Source: Gerris lacustris
Lineage: Eukaryota > Arthropoda > Insecta > Hemiptera > Gerridae
Direction of reading: 5' to 3'
NCBI GenBank assembly: GCA_951217055.1
Contig: OX578276.1
Span: 38,402,205 to 38,466,204 of the forward strand
DNA: 64,000 nucleotides
The notes under the pieces are model-generated. The model ran no database searches and was not told where the DNA came from. It worked only from the letters and a program-made list of their open reading frames with translations. Every line of letters starts with the position of its first letter. Positions within the stretch are counted from its first letter, which is position 1. Positions 32,993-43,578 of this stretch are shown one piece after another. A program made the position numbers and the translations under genes.

Positions 32993-33303
32993 GGTCATGG
33001 ACACTGCACACTCATCTGGGGCCCGCTCTTAGACGTCCGTTTTAGGGGCTTTTTTGGGGGCGTGTATCTTTTTTCCTATTCACTATAAAAAAACAAAAAC
33101 TATTTTTCCCCTTTTCGCGAGACCTACAAAAAAGGTCCGCAGCGGTCCGACGCAAAGGACCTTTTTTGTAGGTCTCGCGAAAAGGGAAAAAAAAATTGTT
33201 TTTTTTTTTTGTTTTTTTAAGTGAATAGAAAAAAGATACACGCCCCCGAAAAAGCCCCTAAAATGGACGTCTAAGAGCGGGCCCCAGATGGGTGTCCATG
33301 ACC
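32993..33303. mobile_element. 311-bp foldback element / near-perfect hairpin
   Basis: The arms at 32993-33138 and 33157-33303 are inverse complements, with a 7-base insertion near 33005 and a few substitutions, around an 18-base centre. Both arms hold GGTCATGGACAC, ATCTGGGGCCCGCTC, TTAGACGTCC, CGTGTATCTTTTTT and TTTTCGCGAGACCTACAAAA. It has no protein-coding potential; the 76-codon minus-strand frame simply reads the arm. If transcribed it would form a long hairpin RNA. No flanking duplication was recognised. Confidence 0.85.
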
Positions 33304-33447
33304 CAATTATCACACTTGTTTATTATAAAAATCCAAAGAGAACTATTTGTTGTTAGCTTATTGCTTATTTTTAGAAAACAAATTAAAATTTAATATTTCC
33401 GAAAATTAACTAAAATTTAATAATTCATAAAAAAAAAAAAAAAAAAT

Positions 33448-33666
33448 GTGGTTGAACTGAGACACACGGTGTGGTCGAGAATCGCTCGGCAGCAAAAGAT
33501 TATATCCCTTTGTCAAACAGTACATTTGTATGATTTATGTATTTGAGTGATTATATTAGATTTGTACATAAGAGAGTTGATATCCCTTTGTCAAAATAAT
33601 TCATTCCAGTAAGGCCTGCACATTTTTCTAACCTCTTTCCCTCACAGCACCGTATTCCTCAGTTTT
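33448..33666 (+). repeat. dispersed repeat shared with 17278-17508
   Basis: High-identity copy of the 17.3-kb segment in the same orientation, containing GGTCGAGAATCGCTCGGCAG and GATATCCCTTTGTCAAAATA. Confidence 0.7.
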
Positions 33667-34140
33667 ACTAAAAAATGTATATTACCATCATAAATACAAA
33701 TAATATGGTATTACAAATTATATATATTTTATATAGGTAAGTGTTTTTGATACGTTTTTAAACTGAACAATTGGTTCCGTAAGTGAAAAAATATAATAAT
33801 ACAGTTGTAATATTACATTTTTTTTATATATATATTACTATTATTACTCAATAGGAAAATTAATGGTTTTGGGACTTATAGATTTTTAATGCTGTGTAAC
33901 ATACTTATTGTATGTAATAAAGTTTTCGGTTTTTTTTTTTAACACTTTCCAATATCACGTGCCGAGTTAAACCTTTTGTTATAAGAGATTTATAGACAAA
34001 ATATAAAATGAATTAAGCTTGGGCCTCCTAGCTTGTATACAAGTATATTTTTTACACAATAATTTCTTTTATATGTAGTATATTATATATGTATATACAC
34101 ATGGTGCTCCTGAACGAAATTACACTACTTCGGGATATCG
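33667..34140. other. unassigned A+T-rich sequence
   Basis: TA-rich runs and homopolymers only; no gene is seen. Confidence 0.35.
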
Positions 34141-34149
34141 CAAAACATA

Positions 34150-35085
34150 GTTTGGCGCTGAACAAAACAGCTTTTTTTCGAGATCTATGCAAAAACATTA
34201 GAAATCTTAATTTATTTATGTTCTTCCTTTTTTTATGTTCTCATATATTAAGCTTCTTATCATAGAACATCTTGAAGCATATCTTGTATAGAGAATCGAA
34301 TTCTGCGACGAAGGAGATCAGCAAAATCCTGATTTGAAATTAGAGCTAAATTTTAAATTCTTAAGGAATGAGAGTGTTAATAGAGATCATCTTATTGGAT
34401 TAAGTAAATGAAGTATTAGGGAAGTAGAACTTTGAAATTTTGTTGAAAATCAGGGATTGTGCTGTACAAAGCTGGGATTGGTCTCACTCGATGCTCTACA
34501 AGGTTTGCTTCAAAATATTTTATGGTAAGAAGGTGTCAAAATATTTTATGGCGGTTTATGGGACTTTTAAAACAGGTCTACACTCTTATCAAATCCGCGA
34601 TCATGATCGTGATCTTTATTTACTTTATCAAAATTATGTAGCCAAATAATACCAAGATCGAATTGGATAATTTCCCTAAAAGAGTCGGTATATGCACGGT
34701 ACATACATCAAAGGATGATACACAGAAAAAATATGAACTATGTGCACGAGGTCGCGTATCATTGCGAAAACAGACAGTGTAAGCTAGTATATGAATCTCT
34801 CGTATCTAAGTTAGTGATATTTTTCGATACCGTCAAATAAGTCGATGCTGAACAAATGCTGAAAAAAAAAAATTTAATATCGTCATTTATTTATGTTCTT
34901 CCTTAAAGTTCTTTGATTAGAACACCTTTAAGCACACCTTGTATAGAGAATCTAATTCTGCGACAAATGAGACCAGCTCTGGTTCAAAAAGTCCTGATTT
35001 GAAATTCAAGGTAAATTTAAAATGTTTAAGGAATGAGAGAGTTCATAATGTTCCATCTTAATGGATATAATAGCGGTCTTTTTAA
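34150..35085 (+). repeat. two direct copies of a 250-bp repeat
   Basis: The segments 34150-34420 and 34845-35085 share GCTGAACAAA, TTTATTTATGTTCTTCCTT, CTTGTATAGAGAATC, TTCTGCGAC and TCCTGATTTGAAATT in order. The sequence between them (34420-34845) is unrelated. It could be paired LTR-like or simply duplicated sequence, but no TG...CA ends or primer site were found. Confidence 0.6.
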
Positions 35086-35619
35086 CTCTTGGTCTTTTTT
35101 AAATAAAACGTTTTAGAAAATTTGAACACCGTGTACAAAAAATCAAGAAAATAATATAATGTTTAGTAGTATCAGAACAAGTAAGAGTTTTTATAAAGAA
35201 TGGCCATTTCGAAAACCCAGAAATAACCCGATTTTTTTTTTTCCTTTCTAATACTCTATCCTTAGTCACACTGTAAATAAAGAGAAAGTATTGACACAAT
35301 ATGACATGAATAACAATGCAATACATGAATTATTACAAATAAAAGTTTATCTCTCAGGTTTCACTCCCCCGAAAAAAGGTATATATGAAACTATAAACAT
35401 ATATGTAATAAAAAAAAATACTATTAAATGAAACAATGACACCAATAATTAGGAATGAAAACTACATTAATTACGAAGTGGGAAACAAATATTAATGATA
35501 ATCTAAAAATAAAAAATATATACCTGTATTGTATATTAACTAAATCTTTCGATTAACTATACATAATTCTAAAATCCGGGTTTCTCACATTAAACAATCA
35601 GTCGGATACGACTCATTTA
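35086..35619. other. unassigned sequence
   Basis: I see no gene or bounded element. Confidence 0.35.
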
Positions 35620-35830
35620 CACTAAACTTTCGCATATACGAGTACGTGTTGTTAGTCCAGTGTTTTCCATTTATTATAGTCGTTTTAAGTTTACATGGTT
35701 ACATTTTTTAATTGTTATTGGAAATTTTATCAAAATTTCCCGAACAAAAATAATTAATCTCCGCCAAGGAATCAAACTCAAACTCTCAACGCCAGCGTTT
35801 TTATGGCTATACAGGGACTAAATTTCCAAA
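35620..35830 (-). mobile_element. tRNA-derived SINE, minus-strand copy
   Basis: In minus orientation it has TATAGCCATAAAAACG (box-A-like), GAGTTTGATTCC (box-B-like) and CTTGGCGGAG. The tail ATGGAAAACACTGGAC through CGTACTCGTATATG and GAAAGTTTAG matches 5047-5107. This is the third copy of the family. Confidence 0.5.
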
Positions 35831-35989
35831 ATCAAATTTTCACGCCTTAACAATACATTCTCTATATATAAACTGCGTACATGAGAAATTTAAAAAGTCC
35901 AGTCATACACCATGACTTAATGAGCGAATTTTCAAAAAAAAAAAAAAAAATCTGCGTATTATTCGCTTATGATAATATAGGAAAATTTT

Positions 35990-36245
35990 GAATTAGAATT
36001 TGGATGGGTGAAAAATAAAATTTGGTACCCGGGGTCGGGGGTACGGGGTACAAAACTCAAAATAGTATACCCTTCAAGATGCATGTCGTTGGAAAGCTCT
36101 TTAAGAGTACAGTAATTGTTATTAAGTATTATTTTGTCATATTTCCATGTGAGAGGGGGGTAAAATGGATAAAATACGTTTTTGACCCTAAATTGTCAAA
36201 ACTTGACCCTTAAATGAACTCCAAAAATTCTCGCCAACGAACTCA
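35990..36245 (-). mobile_element. fragment of the ACTAGCTGG element body
   Basis: Its inverse carries ACAATTACTGTACTCTTAAA, GAGCTTTCCAACGACATG, CTTGAAGGGTA and GTACCCCGTACCCC. These are the blocks at 38780-38890 and, repeated, 39065-39190. The element's terminal sequences are not present here. Confidence 0.65.
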
Positions 36246-36775
36246 TCCTTACTTATGACATGTTTGACATTTTAAAATTTGTTCGGATTTTTTAAGTGCA
36301 TCCTAGTGGGAGAAATCGTCTGGAGTGACTCATACATATTTACATACATATATATATATATATATATATACAAATTATACATACATAAATATATGTACAT
36401 AAAAAAAAATTTAAATTTTAGGAATCGATTAAGAATGGTCTAAAACGGATTTCCTTGGAGAACATTTTCAAAAATTCGCATTACAAAAAATTTTGAAGCC
36501 ATTGGAATAGCTTAATTTTTCTCGAAAATTCGCTAAAAGAGAAAGAATTTAAACAATTCGGTATCCAAACTCGAATTAAACTTTCCTAAATAAATACTAT
36601 TGGAATGAATATAAATCTATTATCTAATTTAAATAATTTATTTTTTAACTCTTTAAAAATAATTGTTGAATGGGTGTTTTTTTTCGCTTGATTTTCGATG
36701 TTCAGCAACTTATTCATCAATATTTTGTAAACTAAATTTTTCCCGGGAAAACGACTCAAATTTTTAATTTCATAT
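36246..36775. other. unassigned sequence with (TA)n
   Basis: A short TA microsatellite lies at about 36347-36370. No gene is seen. Confidence 0.4.
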
Positions 36776-36955
36776 TTAATAAACTAGTCCCAGCAGTTTA
36801 TTCTCCATGCGCCTGGACAGACTAAAGACGACTGATATATATATTTTTTTTTTTTTTGCGACTTCAAATCGGGCAAATCCATAAAAATCTCGAATTTTCG
36901 CGCTATCACAGTACTTTCTCACGGTATATACCTGCTATGTTTATGAGAAAGTAAA
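36776..36955 (+). mobile_element. retroposon 3' end with terminal hairpin
   Basis: AATCTCGAATTTTCGCGCTA (near 36890) is followed by AGTACTTTCTCA, a 24-base loop and TATGAGAAAGT (36910-36951). A related fragment lies at about 44848-44890 in the other orientation (CTTTCTCAT and TCGTGATAGCGCGAAAA). The stem resembles the 3' stem of the 5S-headed element at 37738-37775. Confidence 0.45.
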
Positions 36956-37735
36956 ATACATCAGAGGTTCTATTTTTTTAAAGTTAGATTTCTTAATTTA
37001 GATCGTAACGAATTCCCTGTTTACTTTTTGAATATTTTTTTTTGTTGTTTGGTCTTTTTTGCGAACGAGTTACATTTCTCAGTCTATATAAATCAGTGAA
37101 CCGAATGAATCGAGTGCCATACCAGTTTATTTTACCGTTAAGAATGGGTATCTTTACAAAAATAGGATAAAAGTAAAAACACAAAATAGTAAAAAAAAGT
37201 GAACAACACAAGTTTAACGTGAGGAGCGCTACGGTGGCAGATTGAAGAAACAAGAGGCCTCGTCCCGCCCTCTAAAACAATAGAGCCCCGGCAGTTTTTG
37301 TACACAAGTTGTGAAAGGTAGCCATTGTATTACCCAGAATTCTCAGCTATCCGACAACAACTAACCTGGGTTTTACAATGTTTTTTTATATATATATCCC
37401 TAAGTAATCTCATATAAACACAAAACTATTATTTAAAAAAAAGAAGAAAAAGTGAAATTACTTAATAGTTTTTGACCTTATGCATTTTTTTATTGCATTA
37501 ATCTACATTTCTTTTTTAAAAAAAACTTTTTTTTTCTATGAAGTAATAACTTCATGAAGAGAGTGAAATAGTTGTAAACAAAAACAAAATAAATTATTAC
37601 ATTTATGAAATAGATAATTGAAAAAAAAACAATGAAAAGAATCTGTTTCATTATACAAATAAAAAAAAATCCTTTTTCAAAATTTGATTTGTTTTATTGT
37701 TTCCGCTTCCTCGCTTAATAAATTATTCACTTGTT
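36956..37735. other. unassigned, with a small inverted repeat
   Basis: CATTGTATTACCCAG (37324-37338) is inverted as CTGGGTTTTACAATG (37366-37380). The 86-codon minus-strand frame at 36993-37253 has a hydrophobic start and basic end but no motif I recognise; I do not call it a gene. The rest is A+T-rich. Confidence 0.35.
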
Positions 37736-37866
37736 TATTTTTACTTTTCCTCACTACTAATAGTAGGAAAAGTATTGTTTTAACCAAAAAATTTGTTTCT
37801 AGATTTCAACGGAATTATCCGTTTTAGGTGTTTTAAGACCTCCTGAGTGGGTTTCAGCATGACATC

Positions 37867-37928
37867 TGTATGTATGTATGTATGTATGTGTGTATGTATA
37901 TAAATATGTATGTGTATGTATGTGTGTG
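37867..37928. repeat. TGTA/TG microsatellite at the hAT insertion site
   Basis: TGTATGTATG repeats grade into TGTGTGTG. The same TG run resumes at 41491 on the far side of the hAT element, so the transposon landed inside this simple repeat. Confidence 0.85.
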
Positions 37929-38574
37929 CAGGCCCGTCGAGAGGGGGCGGCAGGTACGGCTGATGCCGGGGGGCCCGGACCTCCCCTAAAGGGCCCCTCT
38001 TCTCAAGCCCCGAACACCCAATCACGCCAATATTTATGATTGAAATATAAAATAATTAAAAATAATATTAGTTAACATTAAAGTTGTCAGCCAGGTGTGG
38101 TGATTAAGTTTGAGAGAGAATTTCCCGGTACCGAGACTGAGAAGCGAAAAATTACTTAGCCGTATCCCGATGGGTTTCAAGAAAAATCCACAGAGAACCC
38201 AGAAAATCGCTTCAAAGTTGAAGTTTTGTTGTTTTAATTGACAGTGTGATTGGAAACTTGAGTGAAGATACCAAGCAGTCAACAAAATCAATGATTAATG
38301 ATTTGTTCAGTTTTATTTGGACATATCCAAAGTTAAAAAAATATTAAATACACCACCATTCATTTTCAACCATGCATGGTTGAAAAATCTGGCATGCTAG
38401 CCAGAAAGACACTACAATGGTTTCTTCAGTCATAAAAATTCATATTTCCTACTAGTAGGTTTTGGAGGCCCCCTGGAAACTTTTAGGGGCCCCTCTATTT
38501 CACTTCCAGGGGCCCCCCGCGCGGCGGGGTCTGCGGGGTCCTTATTGCCGCCACTGTTTCCTACTTCCTACAAT

Positions 38575-39255
38575 ACTAGCTGGATACCCGTGCTTCGCTA
38601 CGAAGTGTTATTTTAATTTGATAAGTTTACAAACTACCGTCAAGAGACTATTTTACTATGCGAGAATATCTAGATTCTAACCCTCCCACTTATTTCTATA
38701 TCCCCTCTTTGATAAGATAATTTGCAAATATCCCAAATTTACCCCCCTCCTAAATGACAATATGACAAAACTGTATACATAACAACAATTACTGTACTCT
38801 TAAAGAGCTTTTCAACGATATTCATCATGAAGGGTATTCATTACTTTGACCCCATATTCATCACTTGAGTTGTACCCCGTACCCCTGTGTACCAAAATTT
38901 AAATTTCGAAAATTCATGTAGACAGTGTCCTTCCCATTGCTTTGAAGGTCAAGTGTGAACATTTTCATCGAGATCAGACAATAACTGTAGATTTGTATAA
39001 AGAACATACACACATACGTTGACTTTTAGATGTATTTTTCCATTTTACCCCCTTAAATGTACATAACAACAATTACTGTACTCTTGAAGAGCTTTTCAAC
39101 GATATGCATCATGAAGGGTATTCATTACTTTGACCCCATATTCATCACTTGAGTTCACCTTCCCATTGCTTTGAAGGTCAAGTGTGAAAATTTTCATCGA
39201 GATCGGACCAAAACTGTAGATTTGTATATAGAACATACACATATACCTTGACGGC
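38575..39255 (+). mobile_element. ACTAGCTGG (HINE-like) element, long copy
   Basis: It opens ACTAGCTGGATACCCGTGCT then TCGCTACGAAGTG, nearly the same as 40748. Its body contains a partial internal duplication: ACATAACAACAATTACTGTA, CATCATGAAGGGTATTCATT and GTCAAGTGTGAA each occur twice (about 38775-38960 and 39061-39205). Elements opening this way and ending in GAGCGAAGCGAG plus a hairpin are typical of insect Helitron-like non-autonomous families. The 3' end of this copy is unclear. Confidence 0.55.
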
Positions 39256-39258
39256 TAA

Positions 39259-39649
39259 ACTACAGTATATGGAGCTCTTTCTGATACACGTTATCTCACT
39301 ATCGACCTCTTTCAAGACTTAATATATCGATATATCTTGTCTGTTTAAACTCTTTTATATTTCGATTTGGAACTCTACCTGGTCTATATGCAGGAGGGTT
39401 GTTTTTCTTTAGAAATGAGCGCTCCGCGAAGCGGTGTGGAGTGGCAATTAAAAATTCTAGGGCAAAAAAAAATTAAGGTTAACAAAATTAAATTCAAACC
39501 CAAAACAAACACATTTTCGTTAAAACGTGTAAAATTACGCAAATCACACATTATTTGGATATATTGAAATATGGCGTCAATATTATAACAATCGATTGTA
39601 GCAATTTACGATGTAGAGTATAGTAGGGGTTCCATATACTGTAGTTCTA
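39259..39649. mobile_element. possible MITE with ACTACAGTATATGGA ends
   Basis: ACTACAGTATATGGA near 39260-39275 is inverted as TCCATATACTGTAGT near 39634-39649. A GCTCCGCGAAGCGG-type hairpin lies inside (about 39420-39435). The repeat is short and no duplication is evident. Confidence 0.4.
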
Positions 39650-39949
39650 CTTTCAACTTAAAATACCATTTGATTTAACTTGTTTTTACAAACAAAGTCT
39701 TTTATTAAACATTTATTAATTTAAACTTATATAAACAACATATTTTTTCACTTACCACAGTACAATGAGGTTAAACCAATAATGCGAACAAAATTATTAA
39801 AAAATAAAATAACTTAAACATATTTTGTTTCGGTTAAACTAAAAACATATTTAAAATATAATATTACCATGAAGAATAATTATTATTTATAATATTTTTA
39901 TTTTAAATAATTTTTTATTATAAATTTTTAGATTATTTAATTTTGATAC

Positions 39950-40747
39950 GGTGTAGTGTGGTAGCCCTGAAAAAGGCGAGTCACTGCTACGTGGCGGTTT
40001 CCCATAGTTTCAGTGTGTCGGCCATATTGTTTTTACTTCTCTAATTAGGTCAGAATTTTAGTCGAATCTTACTTTAAATTCACTTCTTAATCGAGGAAAA
40101 GTATTTTAAATCGGGTAGCGGGTCTTTATATTTGTACAGTGTATTATAATTCAAATGTTTCTTTTTGATTTCTATACGTTTTTCTTTCGAAAAGTACATC
40201 TTTCGTGTATGTTGTTTGTCGTTTATATTTTATTCATTGTTCGTTGTTCTGTGTTGAAATCTTGTCTTTGGAGATTCATCGATTTGTTATTCAGTGTAAT
40301 ATCGACGATAATATCTTTGAAAGTTAATTCTACGTATATGTATAAGAGCATTTAGAGAATATAATGGAATATGAAGATATACATAGGATTATTAAAGGAA
40401 CGAAGTGAAGCTATAAAGGTAGATTGATTCTTTCTATTTACCTATTAAGTTAAATTGAATAATTTATGTTTAGTTATAATAAACAATCTTATTACACAAC
40501 GATTATGGTAAGAGGTAATTTTATTTAAATTCTTAATCAAACTATTGCTTTTTTGTTTAGTTATTTCCTTAGAATTAAAAGCTATTCAAAAAGTGAAGAT
40601 TTTTTTTTTTTTTTTTTTTTTAATATAGGAGGGAATTATCTTATAGACTACGTAATATTCCCACCCCCTTAATCTTCCTTCTCGCTTATTTTCTGTTACA
40701 TTCTTTGTTTGTTTTACTTTTTCTTCGAAATCATTATTTTATGTTTT
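39950..40747. other. lower-repeat interior of the hAT element
   Basis: GTTTCAGTGTGTCGGCCATA near 40007 has an initiator-like TCAGTG and a GGCCATA motif. ATGGTAAGAG near 40506 places a splice-donor-like string directly after an ATG. These could be relics of a transposon promoter and first exon, but no protein similarity supports this. A T run ends the segment (40599-40622). Confidence 0.25.
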
Positions 40748-41041
40748 ACTAGCTGGATACCCGTTCTTTGCTACGGAGTGTTATTTTAATTTGGTAAGTT
40801 TGTAAACTACCATCAAGAAACATTTAAATTATTTTACTATGAGAGAATATCTAGATTTTATCCCTTCCACTGATTTCTATACCCCCTCTTTTTGATAAGA
40901 TAATTTGCAACTATCCTAAATTTAGCCCCCTCCTAAAAAGAAAACAAGGGATTCTACTGTACTCTACTCTAGGCAGCGGCCGCGCTGCGGCCGCTTTTCG
41001 GGGATTTGTCGAGCGAAGCGAGTAGGGGGCAGAGCCCCCTA
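40748..41041 (+). mobile_element. ACTAGCTGG (HINE-like) element, short complete copy
   Basis: The 5' end reads ACTAGCTGGATACCCG. Near the 3' end lie two NotI sites (40976-40983, 40987-40994) in a G+C island, then GTCGAGCGAAGCGAG and a TAGGGGGC-AGA-GCCCCCTA hairpin (41023-41041). A 5' motif with a 3' hairpin and no terminal inverted repeats fits Helitron-like elements. It has no coding capacity and is about 294 bp. Confidence 0.65.
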
Positions 41042-42299
41042 GTAGTATATAAAATAAAATTGTATAAAACGTAAATGAACGTAAACAACATTTTACAGTT
41101 ATAGGACTTTTTGTGTCCAGATTGTGTTTTAGTTGAGGACTAAGAAATTATAAATCTTTTCAAACAATTGTGTCTAATTTTAGGTCATAATTATGACTCC
41201 TGTACCCATATTAATTTAAGTCATAAAGTCATAATTGGTTTTTTAACATTACTGTGGTAAAATAGTTGTATTCTTCAAAATGAGTTTGTTTTACTTTGGT
41301 TTATCAGTAGTATGTCTGCAGTTATCAGTAATAGGAGTTTATTAGTAGTACTTACATCAAATATAAAATATAACTTATTATGAGAATTGAAAAATTCAAT
41401 ACACAAGTTATTAGTGTTAAGTCCCAAAATGACGAATAAAATCGAGTAAAAAGAGAGGGCCCATATACGCTACGGCTCTCGACGGGCCTGTGTGTGTGTG
41501 TCATCATCGTAGCGCCCAAGGTATTTAACCTAAAGAGTTGAAACTTGGCAGAAAAATCAGACCTTACCTGTAGTGGTGCCGCCCGGAAAATCAATTTTTT
41601 CCGCCATCTTGAATCTAGTTCGATGAGTCAGCAAAAATTTTAAAAAAATCCTAATAAATCGAAAATGGTTCTGATCGAGTTGAAATTTGGCATGAATGCA
41701 CCTCTCTGTATGACAAACAAGACCAAATTTCATTTTGATATTGGCCGCCATTTTGAAGTTATTAACTTTTGAATTTTTAAACTTTGACTGCTAATAATAC
41801 CGAAAGTATAAATATGTTTTTGACATATAGCATATCGTTAGAACCGGAAAAATTAAGGAACAAATATAAAAAAAAAAACCGATGAAATTTCATTAGTTAG
41901 TTTTAAAGTTATAAGCGAATATAGTTATTTATTAGTGCGATAATTTTGATGACGTCAAAGTTTGTTTACATCTGTCAAAATACCGCCAAAGTTCAAATAA
42001 TTAAATAAAATATAGGTATGTGTTAAAATTATTTATAAGGTTTTTTTTTGTACAATGATAATAAATCAGTTAGTCCAGGACGGTCACCCTTCCAAGTACT
42101 GACCCCGTCCAATGCTGCTTCCTCCTGCTGTGAAGTAGCATGGCCACTTCAGTGGCCTCTCCGATTTGTTTTGTTATGATTACTATTACTTACTTTAATT
42201 ATCTATTTAAGGTCTTCAGAGTATTAATAAATATAATTGCCGCTTGCAATATTTCAACTTCTCTTGAGACATCTTCTGGCCTAAAAGAAGATTATTTAA

Positions 42300-42395
42300 T
42301 ATGACTTGTGTTGGTTCGCAAAAATTGAGTGACAGACCGATAAATAGACACGGAACCAAAAATGTTCCCTGATTTCTGAAACAAAATGGAAACTG
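42300..42395 (-). mobile_element. TTACC-TTC-GGTAA family fragment
   Basis: TTGGTTCGCAAAAATTGAG, ACAGACCGATAAATAGACAC and AATGTTCCCTGATTTCTGAA in the given strand match the central blocks of the family (compare 26035-26110). Only the middle part survives. Confidence 0.6.
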
Positions 42396-42535
42396 ACAAT
42401 AAAAAAAAAAAAAAAATGTCATATACGATGCTGGGTGAACATAGTGTGGGCTCTTAGACGGAGTCGGGAATTGAACCCGGTTCTCCTGCGTGAGAAGTGC
42501 TGTCGATAGCATTGAACAGTCGGGACCTTGTATTA
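42396..42535 (-). mobile_element. tRNA-derived SINE head
   Basis: On the minus strand, TTCTCACGCAGGAGAA could form a 5-bp anticodon-like stem and CGGG-TTCAATT-CCCG is a clean T-arm containing box B (GGTTCAATTCC, 42467-42477). The box-A region (TGCTATCGACAG) is poor. It therefore looks like a tRNA-derived SINE head or tRNA pseudogene, followed by a homopolymer at 42403-42418. It is not a functional tRNA gene. Confidence 0.55.
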
Positions 42536-43578
42536 CGTAATTAAAGAAATAAATTAATTTTTGGTGCAGTATTGTTATTATTCATTATTTATACAATTTC
42601 CTTAATCCGTCATTTGTAAGTCTTGTATATTAATTTTCAATTAATGTAAGTTTAATATCCTATCCTTTTGAATAATGATATGAATAATTCTTTTGAATTT
42701 TTTCTTTAATTAATTAGCCTTATATTCATTGTTCAAAATTCACTTGTTATATTATAATGAAATTGTGAGAACTCAGTATAAAAAATCTAACGAATATCTT
42801 TCCACCTTGTTTTAACTCGAGCAATTTCCCTACCTTATATAGAAAATAATCCTTTTTTAAGTATAGCATATAAAGAAATAATTAAATTAAAACAAAATGT
42901 AATAAAATCGCGGTAAAGTATGAACATGGCGTTATTATTCGCGTAGGAAACATAAACATTATTGGATTATTATCTAATGTCAAGATACTGACTATTTATA
43001 AAGTGCATTATTAATAAAATAAAAAAAAGTACATGATATAAAATCATTATTATTTACTGCGCTATAAATTAAAGCTTATTTATATAAAAAAAATAAATGC
43101 ATATGTTTACTGTTTACATTGCTTTATGTAATGTTACATGATAAAACATTTAGTGTATTCATTATGCAGTTAATTTGCATATTTACACTCTGGGTGGTGT
43201 TTTTCTCGTTTTTTTTTTTTCTTGCCCGTATGTAGTATATGTCTATTCAAGCATTGTAGTATGCACCATTTTAAAGATCGTGCTTTTACTGTAGAAAAAA
43301 AATTGTATTGTTCATGTTTCACAGATTATATTCAGCCCTCTTGTTTAAAAGGGTCTGTTTGAAATTGAAAAAATATTATATTTTAAAAATTTGGCCTGTG
43401 TTAACTTAAAAGCCAAAAAAATCAAATAATGTGCAAAGTTTTTACAATCGTTGACGCATTCAGTCAGATTTAAAACAATGATTTTCAATCTAAAATGATC
43501 CTATTTTATATCAGTGAAAATAGTATCGGCATAAAAGAAACTGCAGCCTAGCTGTGACTGGTTCTAAGAACATTCTAT
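42536..43578. other. unassigned A+T-rich sequence
   Basis: I see no gene or bounded element. Confidence 0.35.

Larger units (their letters stand above)
37921..41498. mobile_element. 3.56-kb hAT-type element with TGTGTGTG duplication
   Basis: It spans 37929-41490, with perfect 15-bp ends CAGGCCCGTCGAGAG and CTCTCGACGGGCCTG. TGTGTGTG lies on both sides, although the flank is a TG microsatellite and so is weaker evidence than elsewhere. Near the left end lie GGGGGGCCCGG and AGGGGCCCC blocks. At least two other elements are nested inside (38575 onward and 40748-41041). A segment at about 39955-40350 is less repetitive. No transposase domain is recognisable, so it appears non-autonomous. Confidence 0.8.
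37736..42180 (-). mobile_element. 5S-rRNA-headed retroposon, copy 2, split by a hAT element
   Basis: On the minus strand the head at 42070-42165 has GGAGGAAGCAGCATTGGACG and CAGTACTTGGAAGGGTGACC, preceded by the GGCCACT-GA-AGTGGCC hairpin. The body runs down to 41499, is interrupted by the hAT element, and resumes at 37920-37736. The end there reads GGATAATTCCGTTGAAATC, ATACTTTTCCTACTA and a closing stem AGGAAAAGT. This is the only copy here with both head and tail. Summed, the element is about 860-870 bp, long for a SINE. Confidence 0.75.

Noticed and set aside
34150..35085. LTR retrotransposon
   Set aside because: No TG..CA ends, primer-binding site, polypurine tract or coding remnants between the repeats.
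36993..37253. 86-codon minus-strand ORF with hydrophobic N-terminus
   Set aside because: Hydrophobicity follows from T-rich sequence; no conserved motif or supporting context.
38447..38566. Small hAT ending CCGCCACTG at about 38558 with TTTCCTAC on both sides
   Set aside because: The left side lacks a matching CAGTGGCGG end; the 8-bp match may be chance in a TTCCTAC-rich spot.
39990..40520. Promoter and first exon (initiator-like TCAGTG, ATGGTAAGAG donor-like site)
   Set aside because: Short motifs of this kind are expected by chance, and no protein similarity follows.
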